Of a stretch of DNA of 64,000 nt, positions 53,608 through 63,925 are shown one piece after another. The notes under the pieces are model-generated. The model saw only the letters and a list, made by a program, of their open reading frames with translations. It did no database searches and was not told the origin of the DNA. This DNA is from Streptomyces polyasparticus. Its GTDB lineage: Bacteria > Actinomycetota > Actinomycetes > Streptomycetales > Streptomycetaceae. A program made the position numbers and the translations under genes. The DNA lies in contig NZ_JACTVJ010000007.1 of the NCBI RefSeq assembly GCF_014493765.1, forward strand, positions 186,001 to 250,000, read 5' to 3'. The first letter of the stretch is position 1. Every line of letters starts with the position of its first letter.

Positions 53608-54339
53608 TCAGCGTCGGCGCCGGGACCGGCCCACCCGTGCGGCCTTCGCCCGCTTCGCTGCGAAGCGCACGCCGCCCGGGCTCTCGCCCACCTCGACCCG
53701 TACGACCGTGGACAGCGGATCCACAATGCCCTGGCCGACCTGCAGTACCGAGGTCCTCTCGGCGCCGAGCTTGGCCAGCGCCGCCTTGGCGCCGTTGAGC
53801 TCCTCCTCGGCGGTGTCGCCCTTGAGCGCCAGCATCTCGCCGTACGGCCGCAGCAGCGGGATGCCCCAGGTGGCGAGGCGGTCGAGCGGTGCCACCGCAC
53901 GCGCCGTGACCACATGCACGGGAGGCAGCTTGCCCATGACCTCTTCGGCGCGGCCGCGCACGACCGTCACATGATCGAGGCCGAGCAGCTCGACCACTTC
54001 GCTGAGGAAGTTCGTACGACGGAGCAGCGGCTCAAGGAGTGTGATCTTGAGGTCCTCGCGGACCAGCGCCAGGGGGATACCGGGCAGGCCGGCGCCCGAG
54101 CCGACATCGCAGACGGTGACGCCTTCCGGCACCACCTCGGAGAGCACGGCGCAGTTCAGCAGATGCCGCTCCCACAGACGGGGCACCTCGCGAGGGCCGA
54201 TCAGGCCGCGCTTGACGCCCGCGTCGGCAAGCAGCTCCGCGTACCGCACGGCGTCGTCGAAGCGCTCACCGAACACCTCTCGGGCCTGCTCGGGCGCCGG
54301 GGGGAGCTCCGACGGGGGGAGCTCTGACGTCTCCGTCAC
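53608..54339 (-). CDS. rsmG: 16S rRNA (guanine527-N7)-methyltransferase
   Basis: 243 residues from GTG 54339, with GGAAGG nine bases before. SAM site [17 protein letters not shown]; conserved [19 protein letters not shown]. It methylates 16S rRNA G527; loss gives low-level streptomycin resistance in Streptomyces (gene also called gidB). C-terminus is basic. Confidence 0.96.
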   Translation of the reverse strand: MTETSELPPSELPPAPEQAREVFGERFDDAVRYAELLADAGVKRGLIGPREVPRLWERHLLNCAVLSEVVPEGVTVCDVGSGAGLPGIPLALVREDLKITLLEPLLRRTNFLSEVVELLGLDHVTVVRGRAEEVMGKLPPVHVVTARAVAPLDRLATWGIPLLRPYGEMLALKGDTAEEELNGAKAALAKLGAERTSVLQVGQGIVDPLSTVVRVEVGESPGGVRFAAKRAKAARVGRSRRRR

Positions 54340-54417
54340 GGGAACCGTCCTTCCGTACCGCAATACCGTGCTGACGCGCTGACCGCGCTCAGGGGCTCAC
54401 TATCAGGCTGACAAAGA

Positions 54418-54447
54418 CCGGCCCCGTCTGCGAACAGACGGGGCCGG
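54418..54447 (-). terminator. Terminator after khpB/jag
   Basis: A perfect 13-bp stem with a CGAA tetraloop, between khpB and rsmG. It suggests that rsmG-parA-parB is transcribed apart from the rpmH block. Confidence 0.9.
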
Positions 54448-54481
54448 GAAAACCGCGGGACCGATCAGGCCGAGGGACCGA

Positions 54482-54997
54482 TCAGGCAGGCAGTACGACG
54501 ACGAAGCGCTGCGGCTCCTCGCCCTCGGACTCGCTGCGCAGACCGGCGCTCTTGACCGCGTCGTGCACGACCTTGCGCTCGAACGGCGTCATCGGCTTGA
54601 GCTTCACGGGCTCGCCGGAGCTCTTCGCCTCGGCCGCGGCCTTGGCACCGATCTCGGAGAGCTCGGCACGCTTCTTGGCCCGGTAGCCGGCGATGTCCAG
54701 CATCAGGCGGCTGCGATCACCGGTCTCACGGTGAACCGCGAGCCGGGTCAGCTCCTGGAGCGCCTCGAGGACCTCGCCGTCGCGGCCGACCAGCTTCTGC
54801 AGGTCGCGGCCGCCGGAGTCGCTGATGATCGACACGGCGGCGCGGTCGGCCTCGACGTCCATGTCGATGTCGCCGTCGAGATCGGCGATGTCGAGCAGAC
54901 CCTCGAGGTAGTCAGCTGCGATCTCACCCTCCTGCTCGAGGCGGGTGAGGGTGTCGCCGGCCTCGGCAGCGGCCTCGGTGGTGGTGCCGTCCGTCAC
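54482..54997 (-). CDS. khpB: Jag/KhpB-type RNA-binding protein (KH-R3H)
   Basis: 171 residues. A KH domain (about 45-115) with GRDGEVLEALQELTRLAVHRETGDRSRLMLDI, and an R3H domain with PFERKVVHDAVKSAGLRSESEGEEPQR. The Jag_N domain of firmicutes is missing, as is usual in actinobacteria. It binds RNA together with KhpA. It follows yidC by 14 bp. Confidence 0.93.
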   Translation of the reverse strand: MTDGTTTEAAAEAGDTLTRLEQEGEIAADYLEGLLDIADLDGDIDMDVEADRAAVSIISDSGGRDLQKLVGRDGEVLEALQELTRLAVHRETGDRSRLMLDIAGYRAKKRAELSEIGAKAAAEAKSSGEPVKLKPMTPFERKVVHDAVKSAGLRSESEGEEPQRFVVVLPA

Positions 54998-55011
54998 GGA
55001 AGAACTCCTTC

Positions 55012-56304
55012 TTACTTCTTGGACGGGTGCTTGGGCCGCTGCTGGCCCTTGCGCTGTCCGGACTTGGCTTTGCTGCGGGCACCGGCGGAGGGCTGCTGCT
55101 TCGCAGCGGCCGGCTTGGCAGGGGTCTTGGGCTTGGCGTCCTGCGGCTCGTCGGACTTCGTCAGCGAGGTCTTCGGCTCGTCGTCGCTCTTCGAGACCTG
55201 CTGGGAGGCGCCGGACTGACGCTGCGACTTGGACTGCCGCTTGGGCTGCTGACGCTTGGCCGCACCGGCAGGAGCCGCCCCGTCCTCACCATCGAGCACC
55301 GCCACCGCGCTGTCGCTCTTCGTCACCAGGCCCTCGGCATTGGCCGCCAGGCCGGCCTTGCTCAGGCCGTTGATGAACTTGCGCTCGTTCTCATTGCGGT
55401 CGCGGCCCTTGGCGACGATCGCCTTGATGATGTTCTTCTCACCGCGGCGGAGCTTCTCGCCGTTGTTCTTCACCAGCTTGGACTGCAGACGTTCAAGGAA
55501 GGCGGCCTGCGCCTTGGAGCCCGGGGTGGGGTTCTGGCGGATGACGTACATCTGCTGGCCCATGGTCCACACGTTGGTGGTCAGCCAGTAGACGAGAACA
55601 CCGACGGGGAAGTTGATACCGAAGACGGCGAACATGATGGGGAAGACGTACATCAGCATCTTCTGCTGCTGCATGAACGGCGTCTTCACGCTCATGTCGA
55701 CGTTCTTCGTCATCAGCTGGCGCTGCGTGAAGAACTGCGAGGCCGACATCAGGATGATCATGATCGCGGTTACGACGCGGACGTCGGTCAGCGAGGCACC
55801 GAGGGCCGCGAGGTCGCTTGCGCTGTCCGTGAACTTGGCGGCCAGCGGGGCACCGAAGATGTGGGCCTTACGGGCGCTGGCGAGCAGCGGCTCGTCGATC
55901 GCGCCGATCGTCTTGCCCGTCGCGATGCTGTTGAGCACGTGGTACAGGGCGAAGAAGAACGGGGACTGCGCCAGAATCGGAAGGCACGAGGAGAGCGGGT
56001 TGGTACCCGTCTCCTTGTACAGCTTCATCATCTCTTCGGACTGGCGCTGCTTGTCGTTCTTGTAGCGCTCCTGGATCTTCTTCATCTCGGGCTGCAGCGT
56101 CTGCATGCCACGAGTCGCCTTGATCTGCTTCACGAAGAGCGGGATCAGGCAGATACGGATCAGGATCACCAGGGACACGATGGACAGACCCCAGGCCCAG
56201 CCCGTGTCGGGACCGAAGATCTTCCCGTACAGCGAGTGGAACTGGACGATGATCCACGAGACAGGTGTGGTGATAAAGCTGAAGAGGCTGGCAATCGTGT
56301 CCAC
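55012..56304 (-). CDS. yidC: Membrane protein insertase YidC
   Basis: 430 residues. Five helices, with [24 protein letters not shown] holding the conserved positive groove residue and a coiled hairpin next. Gly-rich [23 protein letters not shown] follows. The last 170 residues are a basic, Lys/Gln/Ser-rich cytosolic tail that may bind ribosomes. It inserts membrane proteins with or without SecYEG. Three bp after yidD. Confidence 0.96.
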   Translation of the reverse strand: MDTIASLFSFITTPVSWIIVQFHSLYGKIFGPDTGWAWGLSIVSLVILIRICLIPLFVKQIKATRGMQTLQPEMKKIQERYKNDKQRQSEEMMKLYKETGTNPLSSCLPILAQSPFFFALYHVLNSIATGKTIGAIDEPLLASARKAHIFGAPLAAKFTDSASDLAALGASLTDVRVVTAIMIILMSASQFFTQRQLMTKNVDMSVKTPFMQQQKMLMYVFPIMFAVFGINFPVGVLVYWLTTNVWTMGQQMYVIRQNPTPGSKAQAAFLERLQSKLVKNNGEKLRRGEKNIIKAIVAKGRDRNENERKFINGLSKAGLAANAEGLVTKSDSAVAVLDGEDGAAPAGAAKRQQPKRQSKSQRQSGASQQVSKSDDEPKTSLTKSDEPQDAKPKTPAKPAAAKQQPSAGARSKAKSGQRKGQQRPKHPSKK

Positions 56305-56307
56305 TAA

Positions 56308-56616
56308 TCAGGCTCCTTGAGCGTGGGACGGAGTCTCGGTGGGGGCCTTCCCGCCCCGGTTGCGCCAGGCGTTGCGCAGCATTTCGTGCCATCGCGGCCG
56401 CTTGCGCGGTGGTACATGGTCGACACCACCGTGCGACCACGGATTGCAGCGCAGGATGCGCCAGGCGGTGAGCCCTGTTCCCTTGATCGCGCCGTGCCGG
56501 TCGATGGCCGTGAAGCCGTAGTGGGAGCACGACGGGTAGTACTTGCACACCGGCCCGAGGAGTGGGCTGATGGTCCACTGGTAGAGCTTGATCAAAGCCA
56601 GCAGTGGGTATTTCAT
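56308..56616 (-). CDS. yidD: Membrane protein insertion efficiency factor YidD
   Basis: 102 residues. [27 protein letters not shown] and [18 protein letters not shown] are the family signature with its Cys set. It assists YidC. Its ATG overlaps the rnpA stop. Confidence 0.95.
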   Translation of the reverse strand: MKYPLLALIKLYQWTISPLLGPVCKYYPSCSHYGFTAIDRHGAIKGTGLTAWRILRCNPWSHGGVDHVPPRKRPRWHEMLRNAWRNRGGKAPTETPSHAQGA

Positions 56617-56999
56617 CGCGCGCCCCCTGACAGAAGCCGCGCGAGCGCGGCGTCCAGGTCCCGGGCCAGCTGTGCATGGTCGGCGTCACCCGCTCCGGGC
56701 AGCGCTCGTACGACTACCAGGCTACCGGGGGGCAGCTCGCTCAGCCGTTCGCGCACCAGGTGCCTGAGGCGACGCTTGACCTTGTTACGGACGACCGCCA
56801 CGCCCACGGCCTTGCTCACGACGAAACCCGCACGCGTCGGGGGAGTGCTCTCCCCCGGCACGTGCGGGTCCACATCTCTATAGAGATCAGCACCGCTGCG
56901 TAGATGGACGACGAGGAGCGGGCGTCCGGCCCGGCGTCCCCGGCGTACCGCGGTCGCGAAGTCCTCGCGCCGCCTCAGCCGATGCTCGGTAGGCAGCAC
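56613..56999 (-). CDS. rnpA: Ribonuclease P protein component
   Basis: 128 residues from GTG 56999. [22 protein letters not shown] at the start and the RNR motif region [15 protein letters not shown]. It helps the RNase P RNA mature tRNA 5' ends. Between rpmH (19 bp) and yidD (overlap). Confidence 0.95.
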   Translation of the reverse strand: MLPTEHRLRRREDFATAVRRGRRAGRPLLVVHLRSGADLYRDVDPHVPGESTPPTRAGFVVSKAVGVAVVRNKVKRRLRHLVRERLSELPPGSLVVVRALPGAGDADHAQLARDLDAALARLLSGGAR

Positions 57000-57018
57000 G
57001 ACGACATGACCTGCGGAA

Positions 57019-57156
57019 TCAGGCCGACAGGCGGGCGCGGCCCTTGCTGCGGCGGGACGCCAGGACGGCGCGGCCGGCACGGGTACGCATCCGCAGGCGG
57101 AAGCCGTGGGTCTTGGCGCGGCGGCGGTTGTTCGGCTGGAAGGTGCGCTTGCTCAC
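57019..57156 (-). CDS. rpmH: 50S ribosomal protein L34
   Basis: 45 residues, GTG start at 57156 (complement CAC), stop TGA (complement 57019-57021). The text [19 protein letters not shown] is unmistakable. First gene of the rpmH-rnpA-yidD-yidC-khpB operon. Confidence 0.97.
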   Translation of the reverse strand: MSKRTFQPNNRRRAKTHGFRLRMRTRAGRAVLASRRSKGRARLSA

Positions 57157-57616
57157 TCGGGGGCTCCAGAGAAATCAATCGGGTGGACGATGCCGTCTGG
57201 CTGTCACCGTGCGCCCACGAGTAGCTCGCGATTACGCCCGAGTGCACCGCTAGCGATCACTTGCGCGATCTACGCCCATCGGAGGCAGGCGGCAGCAGCC
57301 ATCGACAACTCGACCTGGTTACGGTACGCGGGGCTACGCCATCCGGTCAAACCAGCTGGAGATCGGCGCCGGGACCGGCGATGACCGACACTGTGCACAG
57401 CCTGTGGACAACAACTTGAACCGCAGCCGTCGCCCTGACTACCGTGGCTGGACTCGGATTGACCCGAACCCACCCGGCTTCGCCCCCGTCCCACCCATCC
57501 GAGCCGATTCCCTCCAGGATCGTGGGAGGACCGACCCCGAATTTCCCGCCGTACACCTACGTCCCGCAGAACCACACCTTCGTGGGACATCGTGACCTCG
57601 TGAGAGAGCGTGCCCT
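57157..57616. promoter_or_regulatory. rpmH-dnaA divergent region with a DnaA box
   Basis: 460 bp holding both promoters. A perfect TTGTCCACA on the minus strand lies at 57403-57411, 206 bp before dnaA, beside the palindrome CTGTGCACAG. It is placed to let DnaA repress its own gene. No coding sequence seen. Confidence 0.75.
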
Positions 57617-59725
57617 GTGGCTGACGTACCTGCCGATCTTGCCGCAGTCTGGCCGCGAGTGCTGGAACAGCTGCTCGGTGAGGGCCGCGACGGGCACGGC
57701 TCGGGTGTCGAGGCCAAGGATGTCCAGTGGATCCGGCGCTGCCAGCCGCTGGCGCTCGTCGCGGACACCGCGCTGCTCGCCGTTCCGAACGAGATGGCGA
57801 AGAACCGGCTCGAGGGGCGCCTGGCCCCGATCGTCAGCGAGACGCTGAGCCGCGAGTGCGGCCGTCCGATCCGGATCGCGATCACGGTCGACGAGTCGAT
57901 GGGCGAGCTGCCGCTCACACCGCAGCCGTCCCCGGCCCCGCAGGCACCGGAGCGTTTCGAGGAGCCCGAACTCCCGGGCGCTTTCCCCGGGATGGGCTCG
58001 CGCGGACAGAGCGGCCAGAACCTCCCGCCGTACGAGAGCTACGGCCGCCGGGACGAGAACCGGCGGGACGAAAGCCGCCGCGACGAGACCCGGCGCGAGG
58101 ACAACCGGCGCGACGAACGCCGGGACGAGGGCCACCGCGACGAGGAGCGCCGCGGCGAAGGCCGGCACGAAGCCGCCCGCCACGACGAACAGCAGAACGA
58201 CCCGCTGCCCACGGTCCGCCCGGCGTACCCCGACTACCAGCGTCGCGAGCCCGGCGCCTGGCCGCGGCCCGGACAGCAGGACGACTACGGCTGGCAGCAG
58301 CCGCGCCTCGGTTTCCCCGAGCGCGACACGTACGGATCGCCGGAGCGCGAGACGTACAACTCGCAGGAGCGGGACAGGGACCGCGACCGGGACGGTGACA
58401 ACTACGGCACTCCCCAGCGGGACGGCTACCCGGAGCGCGACGGCTACCCCGAGCGCGACCCCTATGCCTCCCCGCAGTCCCCGCGCGACTACCGCTCCGA
58501 GCGCCCGTCGTACGAGAACGACCGTCCCTCGTACGAGAGCGAGCGCAGCCCGTACGAGAAGCAGCGCCGGCAGGGTTACGAGCAGCGCCCGAGCGGGCCG
58601 GACAGCACGGGCAGCCGGGGTGGGCCCACGCCCAGCGGAGCCCCGGGGCCGCTCGCCGCGCAGCCCGCGCCGGCCACCGGGCCCGGTGAGCCGACCGCGC
58701 GTCTGAACCCGAAGTACCTCTTCGACACCTTCGTCATCGGTGCCTCGAACCGCTTCGCGCACGCGGCCGCGGTCGCGGTCGCCGAGGCGCCGGCCAAGGC
58801 GTACAACCCCCTGTTCATCTATGGGGAGTCGGGCCTGGGCAAGACGCACCTGCTGCACGCCATCGGGCACTACGCGCGCAGCCTCTATCCCGGTACGCGG
58901 GTGCGGTACGTGAGCTCGGAGGAGTTCACGAACGAGTTCATCAACTCGATCCGCGACGGCAAGGGCGACAGCTTCCGCAAGCGGTACCGCGAGATGGACA
59001 TCCTGCTCGTCGACGACATCCAGTTCCTCGCGGACAAGGAGTCGACGCAGGAGGAGTTCTTCCACACCTTCAATACGCTGCACAACGCGAACAAGCAGAT
59101 CGTGCTGAGCTCCGACCGGCCGCCCAAGCAGCTGGTCACCCTGGAGGACCGGCTGCGCAACCGCTTCGAGTGGGGTCTGATCACGGACGTCCAGCCGCCC
59201 GAGCTGGAGACCCGTATCGCGATCCTGCGCAAGAAGGCGGTGCAGGAGCAGCTCAACGCCCCGCCAGAGGTCCTGGAGTTCATCGCCTCGCGGATCTCGC
59301 GCAACATCCGTGAGCTCGAAGGCGCGCTGATCCGCGTCACCGCCTTCGCCTCGCTGAACCGGCAGCCGGTGGACCTCGGTCTGACCGAGATCGTCCTCAA
59401 GGACCTGATCCCCGGCGGCGAGGACTCCGCGCCCGAGATCACGGCGACGGCCATCATGGCCGCGACCGCCGACTACTTCGGCCTGACGGTGGACGACCTG
59501 TGCGGATCCTCGCGCAGCCGCGTCCTGGTGACGGCCCGGCAGATCGCCATGTATCTGTGCCGCGAGCTCACGGACCTCTCGCTGCCGAAGATCGGCGCGC
59601 AGTTCGGCGGCCGCGACCATACGACGGTGATGCACGCGGACCGCAAGATCCGTGCCCTGATGGCCGAACGCCGCTCCATCTACAACCAGGTCACCGAGCT
59701 CACCAACCGCATCAAGAACGGCTGA
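57617..59725 (+). CDS. dnaA: Chromosomal replication initiator DnaA
   Basis: 702 residues, GTG start. Domain I is residues 1-105. Domain II is a very long charged linker (about 105-370): an Arg/Asp/Glu-rich block with RRDE repeats, then Tyr/Pro/Glu repeats of the kind [14 protein letters not shown]. Domain III has Walker [11 protein letters not shown], Walker [11 protein letters not shown]. Domain IV carries the DnaA-box reader [21 protein letters not shown]. Streptomyces DnaA is known for a long linker; this one is longer than the 656 residues I remember for S. coelicolor. Confidence 0.97.
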   Translation: MADVPADLAAVWPRVLEQLLGEGRDGHGSGVEAKDVQWIRRCQPLALVADTALLAVPNEMAKNRLEGRLAPIVSETLSRECGRPIRIAITVDESMGELPLTPQPSPAPQAPERFEEPELPGAFPGMGSRGQSGQNLPPYESYGRRDENRRDESRRDETRREDNRRDERRDEGHRDEERRGEGRHEAARHDEQQNDPLPTVRPAYPDYQRREPGAWPRPGQQDDYGWQQPRLGFPERDTYGSPERETYNSQERDRDRDRDGDNYGTPQRDGYPERDGYPERDPYASPQSPRDYRSERPSYENDRPSYESERSPYEKQRRQGYEQRPSGPDSTGSRGGPTPSGAPGPLAAQPAPATGPGEPTARLNPKYLFDTFVIGASNRFAHAAAVAVAEAPAKAYNPLFIYGESGLGKTHLLHAIGHYARSLYPGTRVRYVSSEEFTNEFINSIRDGKGDSFRKRYREMDILLVDDIQFLADKESTQEEFFHTFNTLHNANKQIVLSSDRPPKQLVTLEDRLRNRFEWGLITDVQPPELETRIAILRKKAVQEQLNAPPEVLEFIASRISRNIRELEGALIRVTAFASLNRQPVDLGLTEIVLKDLIPGGEDSAPEITATAIMAATADYFGLTVDDLCGSSRSRVLVTARQIAMYLCRELTDLSLPKIGAQFGGRDHTTVMHADRKIRALMAERRSIYNQVTELTNRIKNG

Positions 59726-59756
59726 CAGCAGCAGAGTTACGCGGCCCTCAGCGGGC

Positions 59757-59796
59757 CGAAGGGCGCCCCGGGAGACACCTCCCGGGGCGCCCTTCG
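59757..59796 (+). terminator. Terminator after dnaA
   Basis: An 18-bp perfect stem with an ACAC loop, ending 71 bp after the dnaA stop and just before oriC. Confidence 0.92.
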
Positions 59797-59799
59797 CCG

Positions 59800-60600
59800 T
59801 TTCGGGCGCGCACAGCGGCCGTTCCCGTACGTCCGAGCTGTTCGAATAGCCCCTGTGCAGGACTGTTTCTCCACAGAAATCCCCAGGAGACCCCGTCCAC
59901 ACCCTGGGGACTGGGGAGTTGTCCAGATCGTGTCCACAGCCGCAGCGAGTGACACCTCATCAACCCAGGTCAGCCACCTGTGGATTCGTGGACAACCGTT
60001 CTCCACAGACTGTGGACGATCTCGGTACCCACAGGCTGTTGATGAAGTTGTCCACCGGCTGCCCACAGGGATCGGAGCGTTGTCCCCAGGATTCCCCAGC
60101 TTCTCCACACGCCTGTCCACTGTTCGGCAACGCAACGCGCCATCTCACCGGGTCGAGTGAAAGGCGTCACACAAAGGTGCCTGGTTGGGCTGTGGGCAAC
60201 GTGGGTAAAGCTGGGGACGATGCTGGGGAGAAGTGGCCCTCGGCTGTGAATCAGGTGTGCAGAACTTTCCGCCGTCCACAGTTCACCGGGGTTATCCACG
60301 GGTGCCGCCCACAGGCACGGTGGACAAAATTTGGCGTCTGACCTGCGACAACGCGGTTATCCACGGTTTCCACAGCCCCTACTACTACGACCAAGTAGAG
60401 AGAGGGTTGGAATCGATTTGAAGTGGGGGCTGTGCACAACTCGAGGCGCGTCGCCTTCTGCCCGCCCGTCACGACTTGACCCCGACAGGCACCAGCTGTC
60501 AGTGCGGTGCGTCAGACTGGTCCCCGGCGTTCTCCCCACCTTGGGGACGGACCAACCACCAAGACAGCGAAGACAGACCAGCAGGGCGAGCAGCCAGGCA
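59800..60600. other. oriC: oriC: replication origin
   Basis: About 20 DnaA-box-like 9-mers in both orientations fill dnaA-dnaN. Plus-strand copies close to TTGTCCACA start at 59867, 59893, 59919, 59930, 59999, 60048, 60101, 60113, 60272, 60292, 60357 and 60366. Minus-strand copies lie at 59979, 59987, 60011, 60191, 60319 and 60431. They form two clusters separated by 60122-60190. The best matches differ by one base. Streptomyces oriC is known to lie here and to hold about 19 boxes. No long AT-rich run is present. Confidence 0.95.
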
Positions 60601-60620
60601 TCAGCAGGAGGCGGCTTACG

Positions 60621-61751
60621 GTGAAGATCCGGGTAGAGCGCGACGTACTCGCGGAGGCGGTGGCCTGGGCGGCACGCAGCCTCCCTGCCCGACCGCCGGC
60701 GCCGGTCCTGGCGGGCCTTCTGCTGAAGGCGGAGGAAGGCGCGCTGAGCCTCTCCGGCTTCGACTACGAGGTCTCGGCCCGCGTCTCGGTGGACGCGGAG
60801 GTCGACGAGGAGGGCACGGTCCTGGTCTCGGGCCGACTGCTCGCCGACATCACGAGGGCGCTGCCCAACCGGCCGGTGGAGATTTCCACAGACGGTGTAC
60901 GGGCGACGGTGGTCTGTGGATCCTCGCGGTTCACGCTGCACACCCTCCCCGTCGAGGAGTACCCGGCGCTGCCGCAGATGCCGTCGGCGACCGGCGTTGT
61001 CCCCGGTGAGGTCTTCGCCTCCGCCGCGGCCCAGGTGGCCATCGCGGCCGGCCGTGACGACACCCTGCCGGTGCTCACGGGTGTGCGCATCGAGATCGAG
61101 GGCGACACCGTCACGCTGGCGTCCACCGACCGCTACCGCTTCGCGGTCCGCGAGTTCCTGTGGAAGCCCGAGGTGCCGGACGCGTCCGCGGTCGCCCTGG
61201 TGCCCGCCAAGACCCTGCTGGACACCGCCAAGGCGCTGACCAGCGGCGACAGCGTCACCATCGCGCTCTCCGGCTCGGGTGCCGGTGAGGGTCTGATCGG
61301 TTTCGAGGGCGCGGGGCGCCGGACGACCACGCGGCTGCTCGAAGGCGATCTGCCGAAGTACAAGACGCTCTTCCCGACGGAGTTCAACTCGGTCGCGGTC
61401 ATCGAGACCGCCCCGTTCGTCGAGGCCGTCAAGCGCGTGGCCCTGGTCGCCGAGCGCAACACCCCGGTGCGGCTCAGCTTCGAGCAGGGCGTGCTGATCC
61501 TGGAGGCCGGTTCCTCCGACGACGCACAGGCTGTGGAAAGGGTCGACGCCCGGCTCGACGGCGACGACATCTCGATCGCGTTCAACCCGACGTTCCTGCT
61601 CGACGGCCTCAGCGCCATCGACTCGCCGGTGGCGCAGCTGTCCTTCACCACGTCCACCAAGCCTGCGCTGCTCAGCGGCAAGCCGGCCGTGGACGCCGAG
61701 GCGGACGACGCGTACAAGTACCTGATCATGCCGGTCCGTCTCAGCGGCTGA
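60621..61751 (+). CDS. dnaN: DNA polymerase III sliding clamp (beta subunit)
   Basis: 376 residues from GTG 60621, with AGGAGG nine bases before. KIRVERDVLAEAVAWAARSLPARPPAPVLAGLLL is the conserved first domain; the clamp ends with YKYLIMPVRLSG. It holds the polymerase on DNA. Confidence 0.97.
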   Translation: MKIRVERDVLAEAVAWAARSLPARPPAPVLAGLLLKAEEGALSLSGFDYEVSARVSVDAEVDEEGTVLVSGRLLADITRALPNRPVEISTDGVRATVVCGSSRFTLHTLPVEEYPALPQMPSATGVVPGEVFASAAAQVAIAAGRDDTLPVLTGVRIEIEGDTVTLASTDRYRFAVREFLWKPEVPDASAVALVPAKTLLDTAKALTSGDSVTIALSGSGAGEGLIGFEGAGRRTTTRLLEGDLPKYKTLFPTEFNSVAVIETAPFVEAVKRVALVAERNTPVRLSFEQGVLILEAGSSDDAQAVERVDARLDGDDISIAFNPTFLLDGLSAIDSPVAQLSFTTSTKPALLSGKPAVDAEADDAYKYLIMPVRLSG

Positions 61752-61792
61752 CGTACCAGGACAAAGGGCCCCCAGGGCCCCACAGGTGGCTG

Positions 61793-61822
61793 CCTACGTC
61801 CGGGCTTAAGCTCGGACGTAGG
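61793..61822. promoter_or_regulatory. 30-bp near-perfect palindrome between dnaN and gnd
   Basis: CCTACGTCCG and CGGACGTAGG frame GCTTAAGC; only one pair (61803/61812) is not Watson-Crick and would be G-U in RNA. It could be the dnaN terminator or an operator for gnd, 38 bp from its ATG. Confidence 0.6.
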
Positions 61823-61859
61823 TACGAAAGCCCACCACGCGACATATAAGGAACATCTG

Positions 61860-62744
61860 ATGGAGCTCGGTCTCGTCGGTCTCGGCAAGATGGGCGGCAA
61901 CATGCGCGAGCGCATCCGCCGCGCAGGCCACACCGTCGTCGGATACGACCGCAACCCGGACGTCGCCGATGTCCACAGCCTGCAGGAGCTTGTGGGCAAG
62001 TTGAAGGGCCCCCGAGTGGTCTGGGTGATGGTCCCCGCCGGGGACGCGACCCAGTCCACCATCGACGAGCTCGGCGAGCTGCTCGAGCCGGGCGACGTCG
62101 TCGTGGACGGCGGCAACTCGCGCTGGACGGACGACGAGAAGCACGCCGAAGAGCTCGCGGCCAAGGGCATCGGCTTCGTCGACTGCGGCGTCTCCGGCGG
62201 CGTCTGGGGCCTGCAGAACGGCTATGCGCTGATGTACGGCGGCGACGCCGAGAACATCGCGAAGGCCCAGCCGATCTTCGACGCCCTGAAGCCCGAGGGC
62301 GACTTCGGCTCGGTGCACGCGGGCAAGGTCGGTGCCGGCCACTTCTCGAAGATGGTCCACAACGGCATCGAGTACGCCATGATGCAGGCCTACGCCGAGG
62401 GCTGGGAGCTCCTGGAGAAGGTCGACTCGGTCACCGACGTGCGTGAGGTCTTCCGCTCGTGGCAGGAGGGCACGGTCATCCGTTCCTGGCTGCTCGACCT
62501 CGCGGTCAACGCGCTGGACGACGACGAGCACCTGGAGAAGCTGCGCGGCTATGCGCAGGACTCCGGCGAGGGCCGCTGGACTGTGGAGGCCGCGATCGAC
62601 AACGCGGTGCCGCTGCCCGCGATCACCGCGTCGCTCTTCGCCCGCTTCGCCTCGCGCCAGGACGACTCCCCGCAGATGAAGATGATCGCGGCGCTGCGCA
62701 ACCAGTTCGGCGGCCACGCCGTCGAGTCCAAGAGCGAGAACTGA
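61860..62744 (+). CDS. gnd: 6-phosphogluconate dehydrogenase, decarboxylating (short type)
   Basis: 294 residues, the short single-domain type. LGLVGLGKMGGNM is the NADP site; VDGGNSRWTDD and GVSGGVWGLQNGYALMYGG bind the sugar acid; KMVHNGIEYAMMQAYAEG holds the catalytic Lys. It makes ribulose 5-phosphate and reduced cofactor. Its place between dnaN and recF is usual in Streptomyces. Confidence 0.95.
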   Translation: MELGLVGLGKMGGNMRERIRRAGHTVVGYDRNPDVADVHSLQELVGKLKGPRVVWVMVPAGDATQSTIDELGELLEPGDVVVDGGNSRWTDDEKHAEELAAKGIGFVDCGVSGGVWGLQNGYALMYGGDAENIAKAQPIFDALKPEGDFGSVHAGKVGAGHFSKMVHNGIEYAMMQAYAEGWELLEKVDSVTDVREVFRSWQEGTVIRSWLLDLAVNALDDDEHLEKLRGYAQDSGEGRWTVEAAIDNAVPLPAITASLFARFASRQDDSPQMKMIAALRNQFGGHAVESKSEN

Positions 62745-62803
62745 TCCACAGCCTGTGCACGGCTGTCCGCGAATGAGGTAGCCGGGGGAGGTCGGCACAC
62801 ACC

Positions 62804-63925
62804 ATGCACGTCACGCATCTGTCGCTGGCCGACTTCCGGTCCTACGCCCGGGTCGAGGTTCCGCTCGACCCGGGCGTCACCGCGTTCGTGGGCCCCAACG
62901 GGCAGGGCAAGACCAACCTCGTCGAGGCCGTCGGCTATCTGGCCACGCTCGGCAGCCACCGCGTCTCCTCGGACGCCCCTCTCGTACGGATGGGGGCCGA
63001 GCGCGCCGTCATCCGCGCCGCGGTCCGCCAGGGCGAGCGCCAGCAGATGGTCGAGCTCGAGCTGAATCCCGGCAAGTCCAACCGGGCCCGTATCAACAGG
63101 TCTTCGCAGGTCAGACCGCGTGACGTGCTGGGGATAGTACGGACGGTCCTGTTCGCGCCCGAGGACCTCGCCCTGGTGAAGGGCGACCCGGGCGAGCGCC
63201 GGAAGTTGCTCGACGAGCTGGTCACGGCGCGCTCTCCGCGGATGGCCGGAGTGCGCTCCGACTACGACCGCGTCCTGAAGCAGCGCAACACCCTGCTCAA
63301 GTCCGCCGCCATGGCGCGCCGGCACGGCGGCCGCTCGATGGACCTGTCCACACTCGACGTCTGGGACCAGCATCTGGCCCGTGCGGGCGCCGAGTTGCTG
63401 GCCCAGCGGCTCGATCTGATCGCCGCGCTGCAGCCGCTCGCCGACAAGGCGTACGAGCAACTGGCGCCCGGCGGCGGCCCGTTGGCTCTCGAGTACAAGC
63501 CGTCCGCCGAAGGGTCGGGGACCAGCCGCGAGGAGCTCTACGAGCAGCTGATCGCCGCCCTGGAAGGCGTACGCAAGCAGGAGATCGAGCGCGGCGTGAC
63601 CCTCGCCGGACCGCACCGCGACGATCTGCTGCTCAAGCTCGGCGACCTGCCCGCCAAGGGGTACGCGAGCCACGGCGAGTCCTGGTCGTACGCGCTCGCG
63701 CTGCGCCTGGCCTCGTACGACCTGCTGCGCGCGGAGGGGAACGAGCCGGTGCTCGTGCTCGACGACGTCTTCGCCGAGCTGGACACGCGCCGACGCGAAC
63801 GACTCGCCGAAATGGTGGCCCCGGGCGAGCAGGTCCTGGTGACCGCGGCGGTGGACGACGACGTTCCGGGGGTGCTCTCCGGAGTGCGCTACTCCGTGTC
63901 GCAGGGCGAGGTGACCCGCGTATGA
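62804..63925 (+). CDS. recF: DNA replication and repair protein RecF
   Basis: 373 residues. Walker [10 protein letters not shown] at 30-38; [10 protein letters not shown]; signature [17 protein letters not shown]; Walker [13 protein letters not shown]. It helps load RecA at gaps. Its stop overlaps the next start. Confidence 0.97.
   Translation: MHVTHLSLADFRSYARVEVPLDPGVTAFVGPNGQGKTNLVEAVGYLATLGSHRVSSDAPLVRMGAERAVIRAAVRQGERQQMVELELNPGKSNRARINRSSQVRPRDVLGIVRTVLFAPEDLALVKGDPGERRKLLDELVTARSPRMAGVRSDYDRVLKQRNTLLKSAAMARRHGGRSMDLSTLDVWDQHLARAGAELLAQRLDLIAALQPLADKAYEQLAPGGGPLALEYKPSAEGSGTSREELYEQLIAALEGVRKQEIERGVTLAGPHRDDLLLKLGDLPAKGYASHGESWSYALALRLASYDLLRAEGNEPVLVLDDVFAELDTRRRERLAEMVAPGEQVLVTAAVDDDVPGVLSGVRYSVSQGEVTRV

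Noticed and set aside
55027-56307. 426-codon plus-strand frame opposite yidC
   Set aside because: Antisense shadow of yidC.
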